DNA of 64,000 bases from NCBI RefSeq assembly GCF_905475395.1, contig NC_058338.1:71125435-71189434 (forward strand), given 5' to 3'. The translations under genes were made by a program, and so were the position numbers. This stretch comes from Chrysoperla carnea. Its lineage: Eukaryota > Arthropoda > Insecta > Neuroptera > Chrysopidae. Shown here in pieces: positions 25,395 to 36,866 of the stretch (its first letter is position 1; every line of letters starts with the position of its first letter). The notes under the pieces were generated by a model. It had not been told where the DNA came from. It was given only the letters and a program-made list of their open reading frames with translations, and did not search any database.

Positions 25395-26489
25395 TTTTTT
25401 AATTATTAGAATAATGTTTGTCATGGTGTTAGCAACGGCGAAAATATCTAGCAAATATAATTTATATTGGTAAAAAGATATAGTAAAAAATTATTTTAAA
25501 AAAATTGTCTCAAAATGATTTTAAAATCAACAATTTTGCTCAAGTGTCAGGCATAGGTACTTCATCTCTACCAAATCAATAATAAAAAAAATATCCAAAA
25601 TGTAGTCATCTTAAGGTAGTTTGGTCACGAAAGCAAAAACTTATGAAACCTGCAAAAGAAAAAAAGACGAGTTACCAAGCCTAACATGAGGTAAGTGCAA
25701 TTAAGAATGGCATTTTTAACACAAGTAGCATGGGAAAAGCGTGGGAACATGGCAATCTTTTTAAATTTTTTCCAGTGAAGGGGACTTATCGTTTTGATGT
25801 AAATATATATGTATAATATAATTCATCCTTAGTACATGTGCGAGACAGTAGTGGAAGAGTTACAGTAACAGAAACAGTAAAAAAACTTTGTTTACGTATA
25901 GCATGGGTAGTAAGCCAAAAATTTTTTATTGGACTGCTAACGGAAAATTGATTTTAAGGTAGCTCTATTTCAAACTACCTTAAAATTAACTTTTTCGACC
26001 CTTTTCATGTAACGTGTTCTTTTCGGAAACAAAAGAAACAAAGATTATTTAGATCAAAAACTGGTGCCGTTCATTATAATCAATTAAATCAAGTGTAAAA
26101 AATAATTTTGTGTCGATGCGATTATAATACAGTAGAGATATTAAAATTGTAAAGACATGGCGATCTGGTCGATCGCCATCTCTCCTCTATATTACGCATT
26201 TTATATATTAATTAAACATTTATAAACAATTTTTTAAATCCACTTGCTATATCATAGGTAGCTATATAATATAAATATATATATTTTTATGATTTAATTA
26301 CTTGGACACAAGTGTTCAAATTTCTCTTGTACAGTTTCAAAAAATATTGAAATTAAAAGCAATTATAAAACGTTTTTTTAATAATTAATGGCTATAATCA
26401 CATTAATACATACATATATGTCACGATGTAATACCGATATTTATATATTCTTTCTGCTTCAATTATATTTTGCTTGTAAAAAATTATGT
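25395..26489. other. Unassigned AT-rich DNA
   Basis: A short mirror pair ('attttaaggtagctctattt' and 'caaactaccttaaaat') occurs near 25950-25990. Nothing else recognised. Confidence 0.5.
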
Positions 26490-27024
26490 TTATACCATGT
26501 ATATAAAATATACCTAGGTATACTAAGTTTAGTCCCAAGTTTGTAACGCTTAAAAATGTTAATGCAACCAACAAAATTTTGGTATAGGTGTTCATAAAAT
26601 CACCTAATTAGTCCATTTCCGGTTGTCTGTAATCACGATTACTCAAAAACAAAAAGAGATATCAACCTGAACTTTTTATAGCGTGCTGAGAACGTAAAGA
26701 GTGAGGTCGAGTTCGTAAATAAGCAACAAAGGTCAACTGGGTCTTGGGTCCGTAGGGCCCATATTGTAAACCGAGAGATAGAACAAAAGTTTAAGTGTAA
26801 AAAATTTACAACTTTTCAAAAATTAAACAACTTTTGTTTGAAACATTTTTTCGTAAACATGACTGTTTACCCGTGAGAGCGCATATTATGCGCAAATTGT
26901 ATTATTATATGGGTATATCAGTTACATGTGTGTGTTTATGTATAAGTAATGTGACAGAGTAATCAATACTGTTTATACATGGTATTTCAACAATTAACTC
27001 AGTCAATTGTTTGTTTTCACTAGT
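26490..27024 (-). mobile_element. R1 dispersed element, full-length, reverse
   Basis: Complete R1 copy. It keeps an open 35-codon-type micro-ORF at the 'ATACC' end (reverse strand, from about 26595) and the ACTGAG palindrome at the other end. Confidence 0.85.
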
Positions 27025-27227
27025 TTTTTTTGTTATTGCCCCAGAATATTATTTTTGAATTTTTGAATAGTCTTATTTTCGATTACGAAATAAATAAATT
27101 ATTGTTGAATTGTTTTGTAAAGTATTTCTCATGAGAATGTCTCCATCATTTCCATTACCAAATAAGAGAAATTTGCAAAAATTTAATGACACCTGGCGAA
27201 AATCAAACCTGTAGCTGTATGTTATTT

Positions 27228-27520
27228 TATTTGTATACCCTGTATATATGAAATATATATCAAGGTATACTAATTTTAGTCTGTAACGCGTAAAAATTCT
27301 GATGCAACGAAAAAATTTTTTTCTTTTTTTTTTCATTTTCGTTTTCATTTTCGTCTATCCGTGAATACAATAACTCAAAAAAGAAAAGAGCGGATCAAGC
27401 TGAAATTTTATAGCGTGTTCAGGACGTAAAAAGTGAGTGTCAGTTCGTACGTACATGACCAACATAGGTCAATTGGACATCTTGTAAACCGTTAGAAGTA
27501 GGACAAAATTTAAATTTGGT
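27228..27520 (-). mobile_element. R1 element, truncated
   Basis: Only the half bearing the TACC end and the 'agctgaaattttatagcg' block is present. Similarity stops near 27520, short of the palindromic end. It lies 200 bp from a complete R1 copy in the same orientation. Confidence 0.7.
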
Positions 27521-27564
27521 CGGTAACCCCGTCAATTGTCAGCGACGGTAAATCAACTTAGAAA

Positions 27565-28010
27565 ATAAAATTGGTATAGGCCCGTTTCTATTATTAATAC
27601 AAATTCGAAAAAAATGCCATAAATAATACATAAAAAGTGCTAACTTTTCATACGATTATTATCCCCTACCCCCGCCGATTTCGAGAAAAAATTTTGTCAG
27701 TTTTAAAACTTCAATAATTTACTTGTAACTAGAGAATGGGTAAAGATACAGAATCTAGTCTTGGCTCAAAATATCGTATCGTATTTTTGAATTATCCCAT
27801 TTAATGTAATCAGCAAAAATCAATAGTTTTCCCAAAAAATCAACTTTTTTAAAAATTTTTCAACAAACCAGCCAAAAAAGATCATTCTGGGGCATATTGT
27901 GTACATGTTTTGGATTTCGTTTCGCTTGTTTTGGATTTCCGTTTTTGATTACAATACGAATCTATCCCTCATATTGTGAGCTACGACTAGCAATGTTTCA
28001 TTTTTAGAAA
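27565..28010 (+). repeat. Dispersed repeat, longest copy
   Basis: Shares 'attattaatacaaattcgaa', 'tacataaaaagtgcta', 'tttaatgtaatcagcaaaaa' and a downstream 'ccctcatattgtgagct' block with the two copies near 9.5-10.2 kb. Confidence 0.6.
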
Positions 28011-29355
28011 ACATCGTTTTACCTCGAAAGATTAAAGCTCGGTCATTTAGGTACTGATTTATTAGGATGGATCTTCTCCGCATGAGCAACATACCATAAT
28101 ATATACGTTTTAGGTCAAAAAAATTGTTGTTACGGCCACTTCATATCTTCGAAAATTATATTTAAAAAATGCCCCAAGATAATGCACATACCTCAGTTAG
28201 TTAAAAAAACATGATTAAATTATTATTCGAACAGAAATTTTTATTTTTATTACCTTTAGATGTATAATATAAATAATATTTTGATGGTATTAGATTTAAG
28301 GTCAGTTAATGGAAATTAAAAAAATATGGTTTCAAATGTATATCTCAAACTCTGAAAAGGGCACATCAAATGAGTTGAAAAATTAATGAAAAGAAAACTG
28401 CATCTGTTTTAGGAACAGTTTAAAAAAATTTAAAATTATTTACCTCTAATTAGGAGCACAATTTCGAGTTTACTCGTTAAATTTAAAAAATAATTATAAT
28501 TTTAAGTCTACTATAGTTAGTAATCGTTTAATTAACGTGTATACAATACGTTCATTGAAAAACAGTTTATTCAAAAATAGATAAGAAAAAAAGATTAAGA
28601 AATTAAAAAACCCGACTCCGGTTAACAATAAGGGGCCATTCGCTAATCACGTAGGCATGATTTTGATGATATTTTAAGCATCCCCCCTCCCACGTAAACA
28701 TACATAAAAGGTTTCGCGAATCCATACCTCCCCCTTCTTACTTAAGATTCAATCTCGTTTTTCCGAATAACAAAACGTTGCAAGAAAAGGATCATTTACA
28801 CTAAGACTCAGAGTTAAACGTAAATAATTTAGATTTTATATACTTTTTCATTGCTATCAGACATAGATTATCTTTGTATTATTAATATAAGACAAATATC
28901 TAGTCTTTCGGATATTATTAAATTATAATTAAAAGTACATTCTTAAATAGCTTTAAAGTAAGCAAACTTAAATCTATAAACGAATAAAACTACTAAGGCT
29001 CTATTTCTATAATTTCACCCTGGGGTCTCCTTTAAGGTTACACATCTTAAATTTAAGACAATTGGATATTTTTAACGTTATTACCCAAAGTTGATGCATC
29101 TATCTTATTTCTGTATAGTGAAGTCGGTTTTTTTTTTTAAATTTTTTAGTTTATTTACTTTGTAAATTAGTATTCTGATAAAAGTTATCAAACTAGTTAT
29201 ATTAACCAAATAACTTTACTTTTTATATACTAACGCATCATTTTTTGATTTAACAATTTACGAAATTTTTAGATAAATAGAGTAAAATTTATGAAAATTT
29301 CATAGTTTTTTTTTGTTCAATTTCGTGCTTGTTTCAAAATAAAAAAATTATTATT

Positions 29356-32300
29356 ATGAATTTAATAAAACTACTATCAACTTTTATCGGGTTTATTTCA
29401 ATTGTAACAATAAATGGGGAACTAGTTACAGTGGATGGACAATGTCCAACTAGTGAAATTGAACCAGACGACTTTGCTCGACCAGATAATGTACGTAATT
29501 TCAAGTTTAGTTTATTCTGTATCGTATGTAAGTTTATATGTTTGCGAATGATCAATTTTTTCAATCGATACTATGAAAGCAGAGAATTTCAGCTTAGTTA
29601 ACTTATGATCAAAATTATAATTAAACAAATGCGTATCAATATCACTTAATAGAATTTTTATATCCGGTAAATGTTCCCTACGAAATTGGCTATTTTTGAG
29701 CTACTTGAACGCTGTTGATCGGTGATTTTTGTAGAATTTTTTCTGTTAACAATGTGTGAAAGGTTATTAAATATAAAATTAATCGTTTCCCCGTGTAATA
29801 TATGATTAACCAGCCAAATGGGAATCACCATATGTTGAATAATATACATATATATTTCATGCAATATTTTGAATACATTATTCAATATCATTATATAATA
29901 TACATTATATACATTATTCTAATAAGAAAACTATATTTTACCATAAAATACTCTTTCAAATAAAAAACATTCAATTCAATTTAATCCAATCTTTATTGTA
30001 CCATGTATATGAAATATATCAAAGTATAATAAGTTTATTCCCAAGTTTGTAACGCTTAAAAATATTGATGCTATGAACAAAATTTTGGTAAAGATGTTCA
30101 TAAAATTACCTAGTTAGCCCATTTTCTGTTTTCTCTCTGTCTGTCCGCCTGTCATCACGATTACTCAAAAACGAGAAGATACATCAAGCTGAAATTTATA
30201 TAACGTGCTTAAGACGTAAATAGTGAGGTCTAGTTTGTAAATGTCATAGGTCATAGGTCTTGGGTCCGTATGACTGATCTTGTAAACCGTTAGAGATAAA
30301 ACAAAAGTTTAAATGTAAAAAATGTTCCTTATAAATAACTTTTGTTTGAAACATTTTTATGTAAACATCACTGTTTACCCGTGCGAGCGCAAATTATGCG
30401 CAAAATGTATAGTATGTATTAAATGGGAATATCAGTAATATATGTGTGAAATGTATGTATGTGTAATGTGACAAAGTAATCAACACTGTCTAAACATGTT
30501 TTTTCAACAATTAATTCAGTCAATTGTTTGTTTTCACTTGTTCATTCTATTTTTAACAATATATATATTGTACAGAACATGTCAACATAATAGGATAATG
30601 CAAATGAATGAAAGGAAGAAGTATAGAGGAAAATTTGTCTTTGTGCAAACCTTTATGGAAAAATAAAGGTTAATAGACGGCTTCCGATATCATGAGCAGC
30701 AAATGATTTATTATTATTTTATTATAATTTTTGTAATTTTTTTGAACGGTTCTTTTTTATTTGAAATTTTCAAAAACAAGCTGCCAAACTTTGTATGCAA
30801 AAGGTAGTGACTTATTTTAATTTTTTTTAACAGAATAACTAGTTTTGTTCTGTAGGTAAGATGTTGCTACTTATATTTTAAACAAATATAGTCGAATAAA
30901 TAAAAATAGTAAACTCGCATTGAACAACCCTGTCTTATTATTATTATTATTATTCAACAGGTTATAGGAATATTTTATGTTGTTGAACAATCAGCTGAGG
31001 ATACTATAAGCAGTACTAATGGAAGAGTGTTATTGACACCTGATGGAGACACAGTTACAATTAGAGATCGTTCTAAACCAAATTCCGGTGATCAATGTAG
31101 TGAGCGGCAAATTAAGCTCAATTATACAGGCGTAGAAGGATTCTTTGATGTATCTTATCAAGGTAAGTTTTATTAAAAAGGTGTTTAAGATTTGTAGGGC
31201 CATTTCATGTAATTAAAATTTAAAATCTTACGATTAGACTAGTACTGGGACTACGGAACCGGCGAAAAGAAGCATACAGAATGAAATCTAAATCCATTTG
31301 TGAATTCACGAATGTAATCTTTCAGCGATACTAAATCAGTGGAGGCTTCACAATGCTTTCCGTATATCCTCCACTAAAAATAATCGTCCAAATCCGTGAT
31401 TATTATTAGTTTTTCATTTGAACTATATGGTGAATAATTTTCAATTTTTTGAAACCTATTCAAAACATATCATTTTAGTATGGTATTTACATTTGTTTAC
31501 GCCATATTGAGGCAATCACGAGTACGAGAATGTACAAAAAAGCACTGAGCTCGCGTGACGCTAAATGATCGAAACTACATGCTAAAATTTCAGGATGAGT
31601 AAAATCAGCGGTCGCAACTCAACTAAATCAAAATATTTTTTTAATTATTGATAATACTTTTTTTATAGCCACGCAATAATTTCAATTTACAAATTATGAA
31701 ATTTTTAATTATTCATACTGTTTGTGGCATAAAGGAATACATAAAATAGCTATTTTTAGGGAGACCTCAATAACAGCTTCGGATTTTGATGATTTTAAAA
31801 AAAAATTTCTTTTTATATATTGTTTGAAAAAATCAGAGGGGAGAAATAATCTGGAGGGAGGAAACGCAATGTCCCGACTGATACATCGACGCCAAGCCTA
31901 AATCACTAATGATAGAAGTTTGGAATTTCGAGAGGATAATGATTTTATACTGCAGGTGTCATTTAAAAAAATATTTTTCGAAATGTATTCCCTAAAAGGG
32001 TAAATAGGGGACGAAAAATTGTATGAAATTATATTCAAATCAACAATTGAGCTCACTCCTTAACCGATTTAAAAAAAATTTTCACCTATAGAATGCTACA
32101 TTATCACCAAATAACAAGGGTTGTATTGTATTGTATTTTCAAAAAAGGTAGGGTTCCGTACAGGAAAGTAAAAATACATTTTTTTTGTGGAAAAAAATCA
32201 CGTAAGAGTGATTTTGTTATATAAATTGCACAAATATTGTTTAAACAATATAAATAACTAGCAGTTATAGTCTTATATATCCTTATCGTCACTTTTGTTC

Positions 32301-32986
32301 CGCCCAATTTTTTTGAAAATAATATACAGCTATACACTTGCTGATAATGTAGCATTCTAAAGATGAAAGAACTTTTTAAATCAGTTTCACTATTTAATGG
32401 ATTTTTACTTTTGGTGCGGAACTCTAATTTTTTGAGAATAAAATACAGCCCATTTTACTTACTGATAATGTAGCATTCTATAGGTGAAAGAATTTTTAAA
32501 ATCGGTTAAGTAGTAAACTCCAAAATCGGTTAAGTTGTGAACTCAAACGATTTGTATATATTTTCATCCAAACTTTCATCCGAATTTACATCCCTTTATA
32601 GGATGCATATCGAAATATCCTTTCTTAAATGACACCTACAGTATAAAATCAATATTCCCTCACAATTTTAAACTTCTATCATAAGCGATTTAAATTGGAC
32701 GTCGATCTATCAGTTGGGACATTGCGTTTTCCTCCTCCAGAATATTTCCCCCCTCGTAAAAGCTCCTAATTTTATATGGTATCCAGAATGAAATATTTAA
32801 AAAGTCATCAAAATCGGAGCTGTTGCAAAAAACACACAATTATTCCAAAGTTTTAAGTTTTCACTTTTGTCGACAGTACCCATGACTGACTATCATTTAT
32901 TTATTTCTATGTAATACTATTTGAAGTAATGATCCATAATTATTGTTACAAATATTTAACATCGTTTAGTTTATCGTTTAATTAAT

Positions 32987-33017
<31 letters not shown>

Positions 33018-34863
33018 TTTATTTGTGTTTGACCAATACAGAAGGTATACATAACGTCATAAAAGAAAAATTACATGTTACCTGGTGGAAAAAATATTTG
33101 AAGAAAGAATAAGAATTACTTAAATCATGTAGATGAGCTCGTAACAAAACTGTGATTGCCTCAACTTGGGACATTTTTCATTCACGCAATCAAATTTTTC
33201 CTAGAATAACACTTTAAAGTCTACAATTTGACATAGATTTGATTTCTATAACATATAGACCAAGTGTGTGAATTTTTCGATAAAAAACTTGTGTATGCCT
33301 CAGTCATTTTCTATCCAAGCAATCAAAATTTTCCTTGGATAACACTTTGAACCATACAATTTTGACGTAGGTTTGATCACTATAACACATGAATCAAGTA
33401 AGTTTGTGAATTTCACAACAAAAAATTGCTTTCCCCTTTCTTGGGGTCATACGGAATTCAGGCAATCATTAAATGGAAATTTTGTAGTGGCCTATTGAAT
33501 CAGTATTCATAAAGATGGTCATATTTGTACTCAGATGTCAGTATTTCATAAAGATGGTCATATTTGTACTAAGCAAAAAAATTATAACTTACATTTAAGC
33601 TTATAAACGGTGTGTTAAAACGTCTTGAAATTTTAACATGGTGTGTATTGAGCATCCAAGTTTTATAAATTTCTTAATATACTGCAATCGCGGACCAACA
33701 ACCTTAAAAATAAAAAAAATTGCATAAAAAAATACCCATAATATAAGGAGTGACTTAGGTGGAATGTGTTTTAGACCACGAAACACAAAAGTCAACCAAC
33801 AACTTGCAAAGAAATGAATTATTACTTGGAAACAGTACCTAATTAACCGACGAAAAAACAAAACGGAGAAGGTTCTCAAGTCAACGCGTATTTTTTTAAT
33901 GTATGGCCACGTATAACTTTTTACAGAGTAACTCAATTTTGATAATTATATTTTATATAAATAAGGTATACCTCAAAGTTAGTCCCATATAAATTTGGAA
34001 TACAAATTCCTACCCTAAGGGTAGGAAAATAGGGATAATTTATTGTTCACACACAGATTTTAATGCCGAGTTGTGTATTACAAAAGCTCACTAAAAAGTA
34101 TCAAATAAAATTTTTTGCAAAAAATAAAACCGACGAAAATTGTACAAAAAAGTAAAAAATAATTTTAATAAAGTACCGACTTAAATCAATAATTTCTTTG
34201 TGAGCAATTACGTTTTGAATCCGAGGAATGAATCAATTTTTAGCTCAAGATATCCACTTTATTTAATAACAAATGTACATGGATAATCATTCTCTACGTT
34301 GCTTGCTTTGTAGTAGTTACATTTTGTCTTCATATGTAATAGCTATCTCATAGACAGCAATACATGTCGAGTATATTGTATTCTTAGTACTGAACCTCAC
34401 TCGTGTAACGTATAATTAATGTATAACGAATTAAAAACTAAAAACTTTAAATATTTTAAGCTCAGCCCGATTCGAGTTTTCAAGACGGATATAAAGGATA
34501 CATTTTACAACTTCAAACGTACTCTACAAACGATGGTGAAATCGCTATATATTCTGTAATACTGTTCATATGCCGTAACATATCAGATTCGCAATATGAA
34601 TGTTAGTAAGATACAATTTTTTTATTTTTTGTTTTTGTTTCATTTATAACGATATTTAAAAAAAATTTTTGAATTATTTTCTAGTTGATCTTCCAGTATA
34701 TTCACTATTAACAGATTTGTCTCCAAGACTGCGAGAAGATGTTGCATTATATTTAGCATATAATGATCTTCTAGATTTGGATGAATATCTTAAACCAGAA
34801 CAACAGGATGGAGAATGTCAATTTTCTGATGAAGAAGAAAATGCAAACTACGATATATTGTAA
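29356..34863 (+). CDS. Secreted lipocalin-like protein, copy A (4 coding exons)
   Basis: Coding exons are 29356-29490, 30961-31162, 34461-34601 and 34685-34863 (TAA), giving 218 residues. All introns are GT-AG; phases are 0, 1, 1. Residues 1-21 form a signal peptide (hydrophobic core LLSTFIGFISIV), so the product should be secreted. Lipocalin signs: a G-I-F-Y strand-A motif at the start of exon 2, strand-rich exons 2-3, cysteines at 30, 91, 150 and 204 (spaced as in insect two-disulfide lipocalins), and a C-terminal helix ending Q-x-x-x-C. The usual Trp of G-x-W is Phe, and the usual Arg after the last strand is Asp. Possible N-glycosylation sites are N99-Y-T and N152-I-S. The tail after Cys204 is acidic (SDEEEN). 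The exon-3 acceptor follows AAG at 34460; the alternative CAG at 34465 breaks the frame and is absent in copy B. The ATG at 29356 begins the signal peptide. Ligand and tissue are unknown. The lipocalin assignment rests on pattern only. Confidence 0.82.
29998..30542 (-). mobile_element. R1 element inside intron 1 of lipocalin-like gene A
   Basis: Full-length reverse R1 copy. The matching place in gene B (about 44345) lacks it, so it inserted after the duplication or was lost from B. It lies antisense to the host gene. Confidence 0.85.
30834..30855 (+). other. Possible cryptic 22-nt microexon in intron 1 of gene A
   Basis: A strong 3' splice-site look-alike (T-rich tract then AACAG) and a strong donor look-alike (TAG|GTAAGA) bracket 22 nt. 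The segment begins AAT AAC TAG, so inclusion between exons 1 and 2 would stop translation after 47 residues. The same arrangement occurs in gene B. Use is unproven. Confidence 0.25.
30936..30953 (+). repeat. (TTA)6 microsatellite at exon-2 acceptor, gene A
   Basis: Six TTA units run directly into TTCAACAG, the exon-2 3' splice site. The microsatellite occupies the place of the pyrimidine tract. Confidence 0.85.
31768..32826. mobile_element. 1.06-kb foldback element in intron 2 of gene A
   Basis: The outer ends 'caataacagcttcggatttt' and 'aaaatcggagctgttg' are inverted, and arms of about 330 bp follow (for example 'ggaaacgcaatgtcccgact' and its mirror 'gttgggacattgcgttttcc'). The middle holds two copies of a 'ctgataatgtagcattct' unit. 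It is absent from intron 2 of gene B. Confidence 0.75.
32987..33017 (+). repeat. (AAT)n microsatellite
   Basis: About ten AAT units in intron 2 of gene A. Confidence 0.85.
33153..33425 (+). repeat. Tandem duplication, ~137-bp unit
   Basis: Two diverged copies of a unit containing 'gcaatcaaa-ttttcct-gataacacttt' lie head to tail in intron 2 of gene A. Confidence 0.65.
33501..33575 (+). repeat. Short tandem repeat, ~40-bp unit x2
   Basis: CATAAAGATGGTCATATTTG followed by TACT occurs twice in a row within intron 2 of gene A. Confidence 0.75.
33840..33960 (+). repeat. Common arthropod 'ACCGAC...GAGGTTCTCAA' repeat, fragment
   Basis: 'aaccgacgaaaaaacaaaac', 'ggagaaggttctcaagtcaa' and a T-run resemble the repeat at 36867. 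The open frame on the minus strand at 33601-33936 overlaps it and is probably chance. Confidence 0.5.
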
Positions 34864-34931
34864 CGTTCTAACTTTAATCATTCACGCCACAAAATGAAAA
34901 ATATTTGGTTTTTCGGTAACTTATTTTTTGA

Positions 34932-34937
34932 AATAAA
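34932..34937 (+). promoter_or_regulatory. Candidate polyadenylation signal, gene A
   Basis: An AATAAA hexamer lies about 70 nt after the stop and is kept at the matching place in gene B. A second AATAAA follows near 35147, where copy B has ATTAAA. Which one is used cannot be told from sequence. Confidence 0.45.
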
Positions 34938-35689
34938 AGAAATTTTAATAGTTTTAACAATTGCATTTTTAGTTATTTTTGTTCCTTTTCAATTGCCAAT
35001 TTTATTCATTCTCCAGTATAATTAATCATATTTTCCTTTTTTTCGCTACTTTTGAACACGTCCAGCGATTCTGCTTGCTCAAATACGTCACCTCAAACAC
35101 GACAGCTCAAATAAGTTGTAGGAATGTTTACTAGGCGGATCGATTTAATAAAGTGGGCATTTATTTTCGCAATTTGATTCATTCGACATTGTCAAGAGTT
35201 AGCAAACCTGCACAACCCCTCCTTATAGAACTAAAGGGTTGAAAATGTTTGAGTTAGTATCAAAAAAGTGCTTTTCAGAGGTGTTAAGAAAAGTGCTTTT
35301 TGGAAGCTGCCAACTTTTCAATTCTCTTTCCTCTTATTTTATGCCGAAATATAATGATTCTTTCTTCTTAAGTTCTTAAGGCTTTGTGCACCTTTACAAT
35401 CTCTCCAAGTGAAGCTATTGAGTTGATTACTCTTCCTATCGCTATGTCTCTTTTTTATGTCCAAAATATGCTGACATTTACGGTTTTTAAAACTTGGCGC
35501 AACATTTTTAAAACTTGGCGCAGGCTCTTCTAATCGAGCCCTAAGGTTTACCCGAACTCCAATATATAATAATCCAAAATATAATGATTTTTGCGATTTT
35601 TAAAACTTTAAGGTTTAAAAGACGATTTACAAAAAAGAACATTTTTTGGAAAAATTGTAAATTCATCTATAAAATATATATCTACTAGA

Positions 35690-35945
35690 CGCCAATCGAT
35701 TTGTCTTAACCTTGGGAGTGCTACTGAAGATATGGCAGTCATGAAAATTCAATGTGACGACCACCAAACGCGATAAAATGAAAAAAATGTATATGTGTTC
35801 CTATGTGGCACATTTGAGATCAAACGCGTAGGCCGATTTTGATGATTTTTATGTTAATTGATTTATCCTAACCTTGTGGGTAGCACTCACAAGATATGAC
35901 AGTAATGAAAATTCAATATTGCGACCACCAGACCCGATAGTGACT
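35690..35945 (+). repeat. Tandem pair related to foldback at 39.5-40.0 kb
   Basis: Two copies of 'cgatttgtcttaaccttggg' or 'tgatttatcctaaccttgtg', each followed by 'atgaaaattcaat-tgcgaccacca', lie about 160 bp apart. The same blocks form the arms of the foldback at 39485. Confidence 0.6.
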
Positions 35946-36127
35946 AAGGATCGATTAAAATGTAGACCGGCTGAAATCTTTGCAACAATGGAAAGACTCT
36001 TCCCGACTAATTACAGCGAATGTATTTATAAGCCAATATGTAAATATATAATTAATTATAGGGAGCTTCACTTTCTGGAACTATATAATTTGGATTTTAA
36101 GAAATTAAACTTCCAAAACGGCTCTAG

Positions 36128-36490
36128 GCTGATTATGTAGAATTTGATGACAAAAGTATTAAAGACAATGTATCTGGAGTAGAATCGAACCATCAACGAC
36201 AGAATTTAATGTACTTCGTGGCCAGGGCAAAATAGAGCGAAAAATGTTGTCCTTGATATTGTGTTGGGGTGTTACTGTACATAAATTACAAGGAACTACT
36301 TTAGATCAAGGTTTAGTTGATTTAAGTATCGTATTTTTTCGAATGGTCAAGCCTTTGAAGTATTGAGCCGTGTTAGATATCTAGATGGACTAATAATCAG
36401 TAGTTTAGATCAACGTAAGCTACTAATTAACCCAATGATATTGACTCCCTCAATGAAATGACAAGATTGCGAAATTTACAGCCTTATAAT
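36128..36490 (+). pseudogene. Helitron Pif1-like helicase C-terminus, relic
   Basis: Three reading frames in order give a Pif1-family helicase C-terminus: ADYVEFDDKSI; then TEFNVLRGQGKIERKMLSLI and LCWGVTVHKLQGTTLDQGLV; then NGQAFEVLSRVRYLDGLIIS and a tail NEMTRLRNL. The V-H-K-x-Q-G-x-T segment and the A-x-x-x-L-S-R-V-R segment correspond to the last helicase motifs, which handle ATP and DNA contact. In arthropods this arrangement is typical of the Rep-Hel protein of Helitron transposons. Two frameshifts break it, and no Walker A region was found upstream, so it is a truncated dead copy. A stand-alone cellular PIF1 pseudogene is less likely given the other Helitron pieces in the window. Confidence 0.7.
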
Positions 36491-36866
36491 CATAACTAAA
36501 AAGTGTAAAATAAAAAAATAAATGAAAAACCCGACTGAGTTAAAAGGAAACCAAGCTTCATAAAAAATGACCTGAAAAGAAAAAAACAAGTCCAACAGTC
36601 GGGATTTTTGATTTTTTTAATTTATTTTGTTTAATTTTAGTTTTCAAATGTTACTACAAAATATATTTGAAAATTGTATCAGTTCAATCCTACGCTCTAC
36701 AAAAAACAAGTTTTCAGCAAAAATTGCGGTTGAGCTAAAGTTTCGTCTCTTACAAGTTATATTAGATTGTAGTTTTTTTATTTTTCTAAAACTATATAAT
36801 TTATTAGACACACAGTCTCCTTTCAGAATATATAAAGAAAACCTCAAATCGTATGACTTATTTTTA

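Larger units (their letters stand above)
28140..35690 (+). repeat. Duplicated block, copy 1 (contains lipocalin-like gene A)
   Basis: Similarity with 42190-47172 begins about 1.2 kb upstream of the start codon (shared 'catatcttcgaaa' region). It runs through all exons and introns and ends about 0.8 kb past the stop, near 'ctataaaatatatatct'. This copy is longer because an R1 element sits in intron 1 and a 1.06-kb foldback plus tandem repeats sit in intron 2. Edges are judged by eye. Confidence 0.75.

Noticed and set aside
29334-29564. Minus-strand open frames opposite exon 1 of both lipocalin-like genes
   Set aside because: Antisense shadows of the signal-peptide exon, conserved only because the duplication is recent.
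33601-33936. 111-codon minus-strand open frame in intron 2 of gene A
   Set aside because: Overlaps a common repeat, is antisense to the host gene, and shows no recognisable motif.
34466-34601. Exon 3 of gene A starting after CAG at 34465
   Set aside because: It would break the reading frame from exon 2, and that AG is missing in gene B; the AAG four bases earlier works in both.
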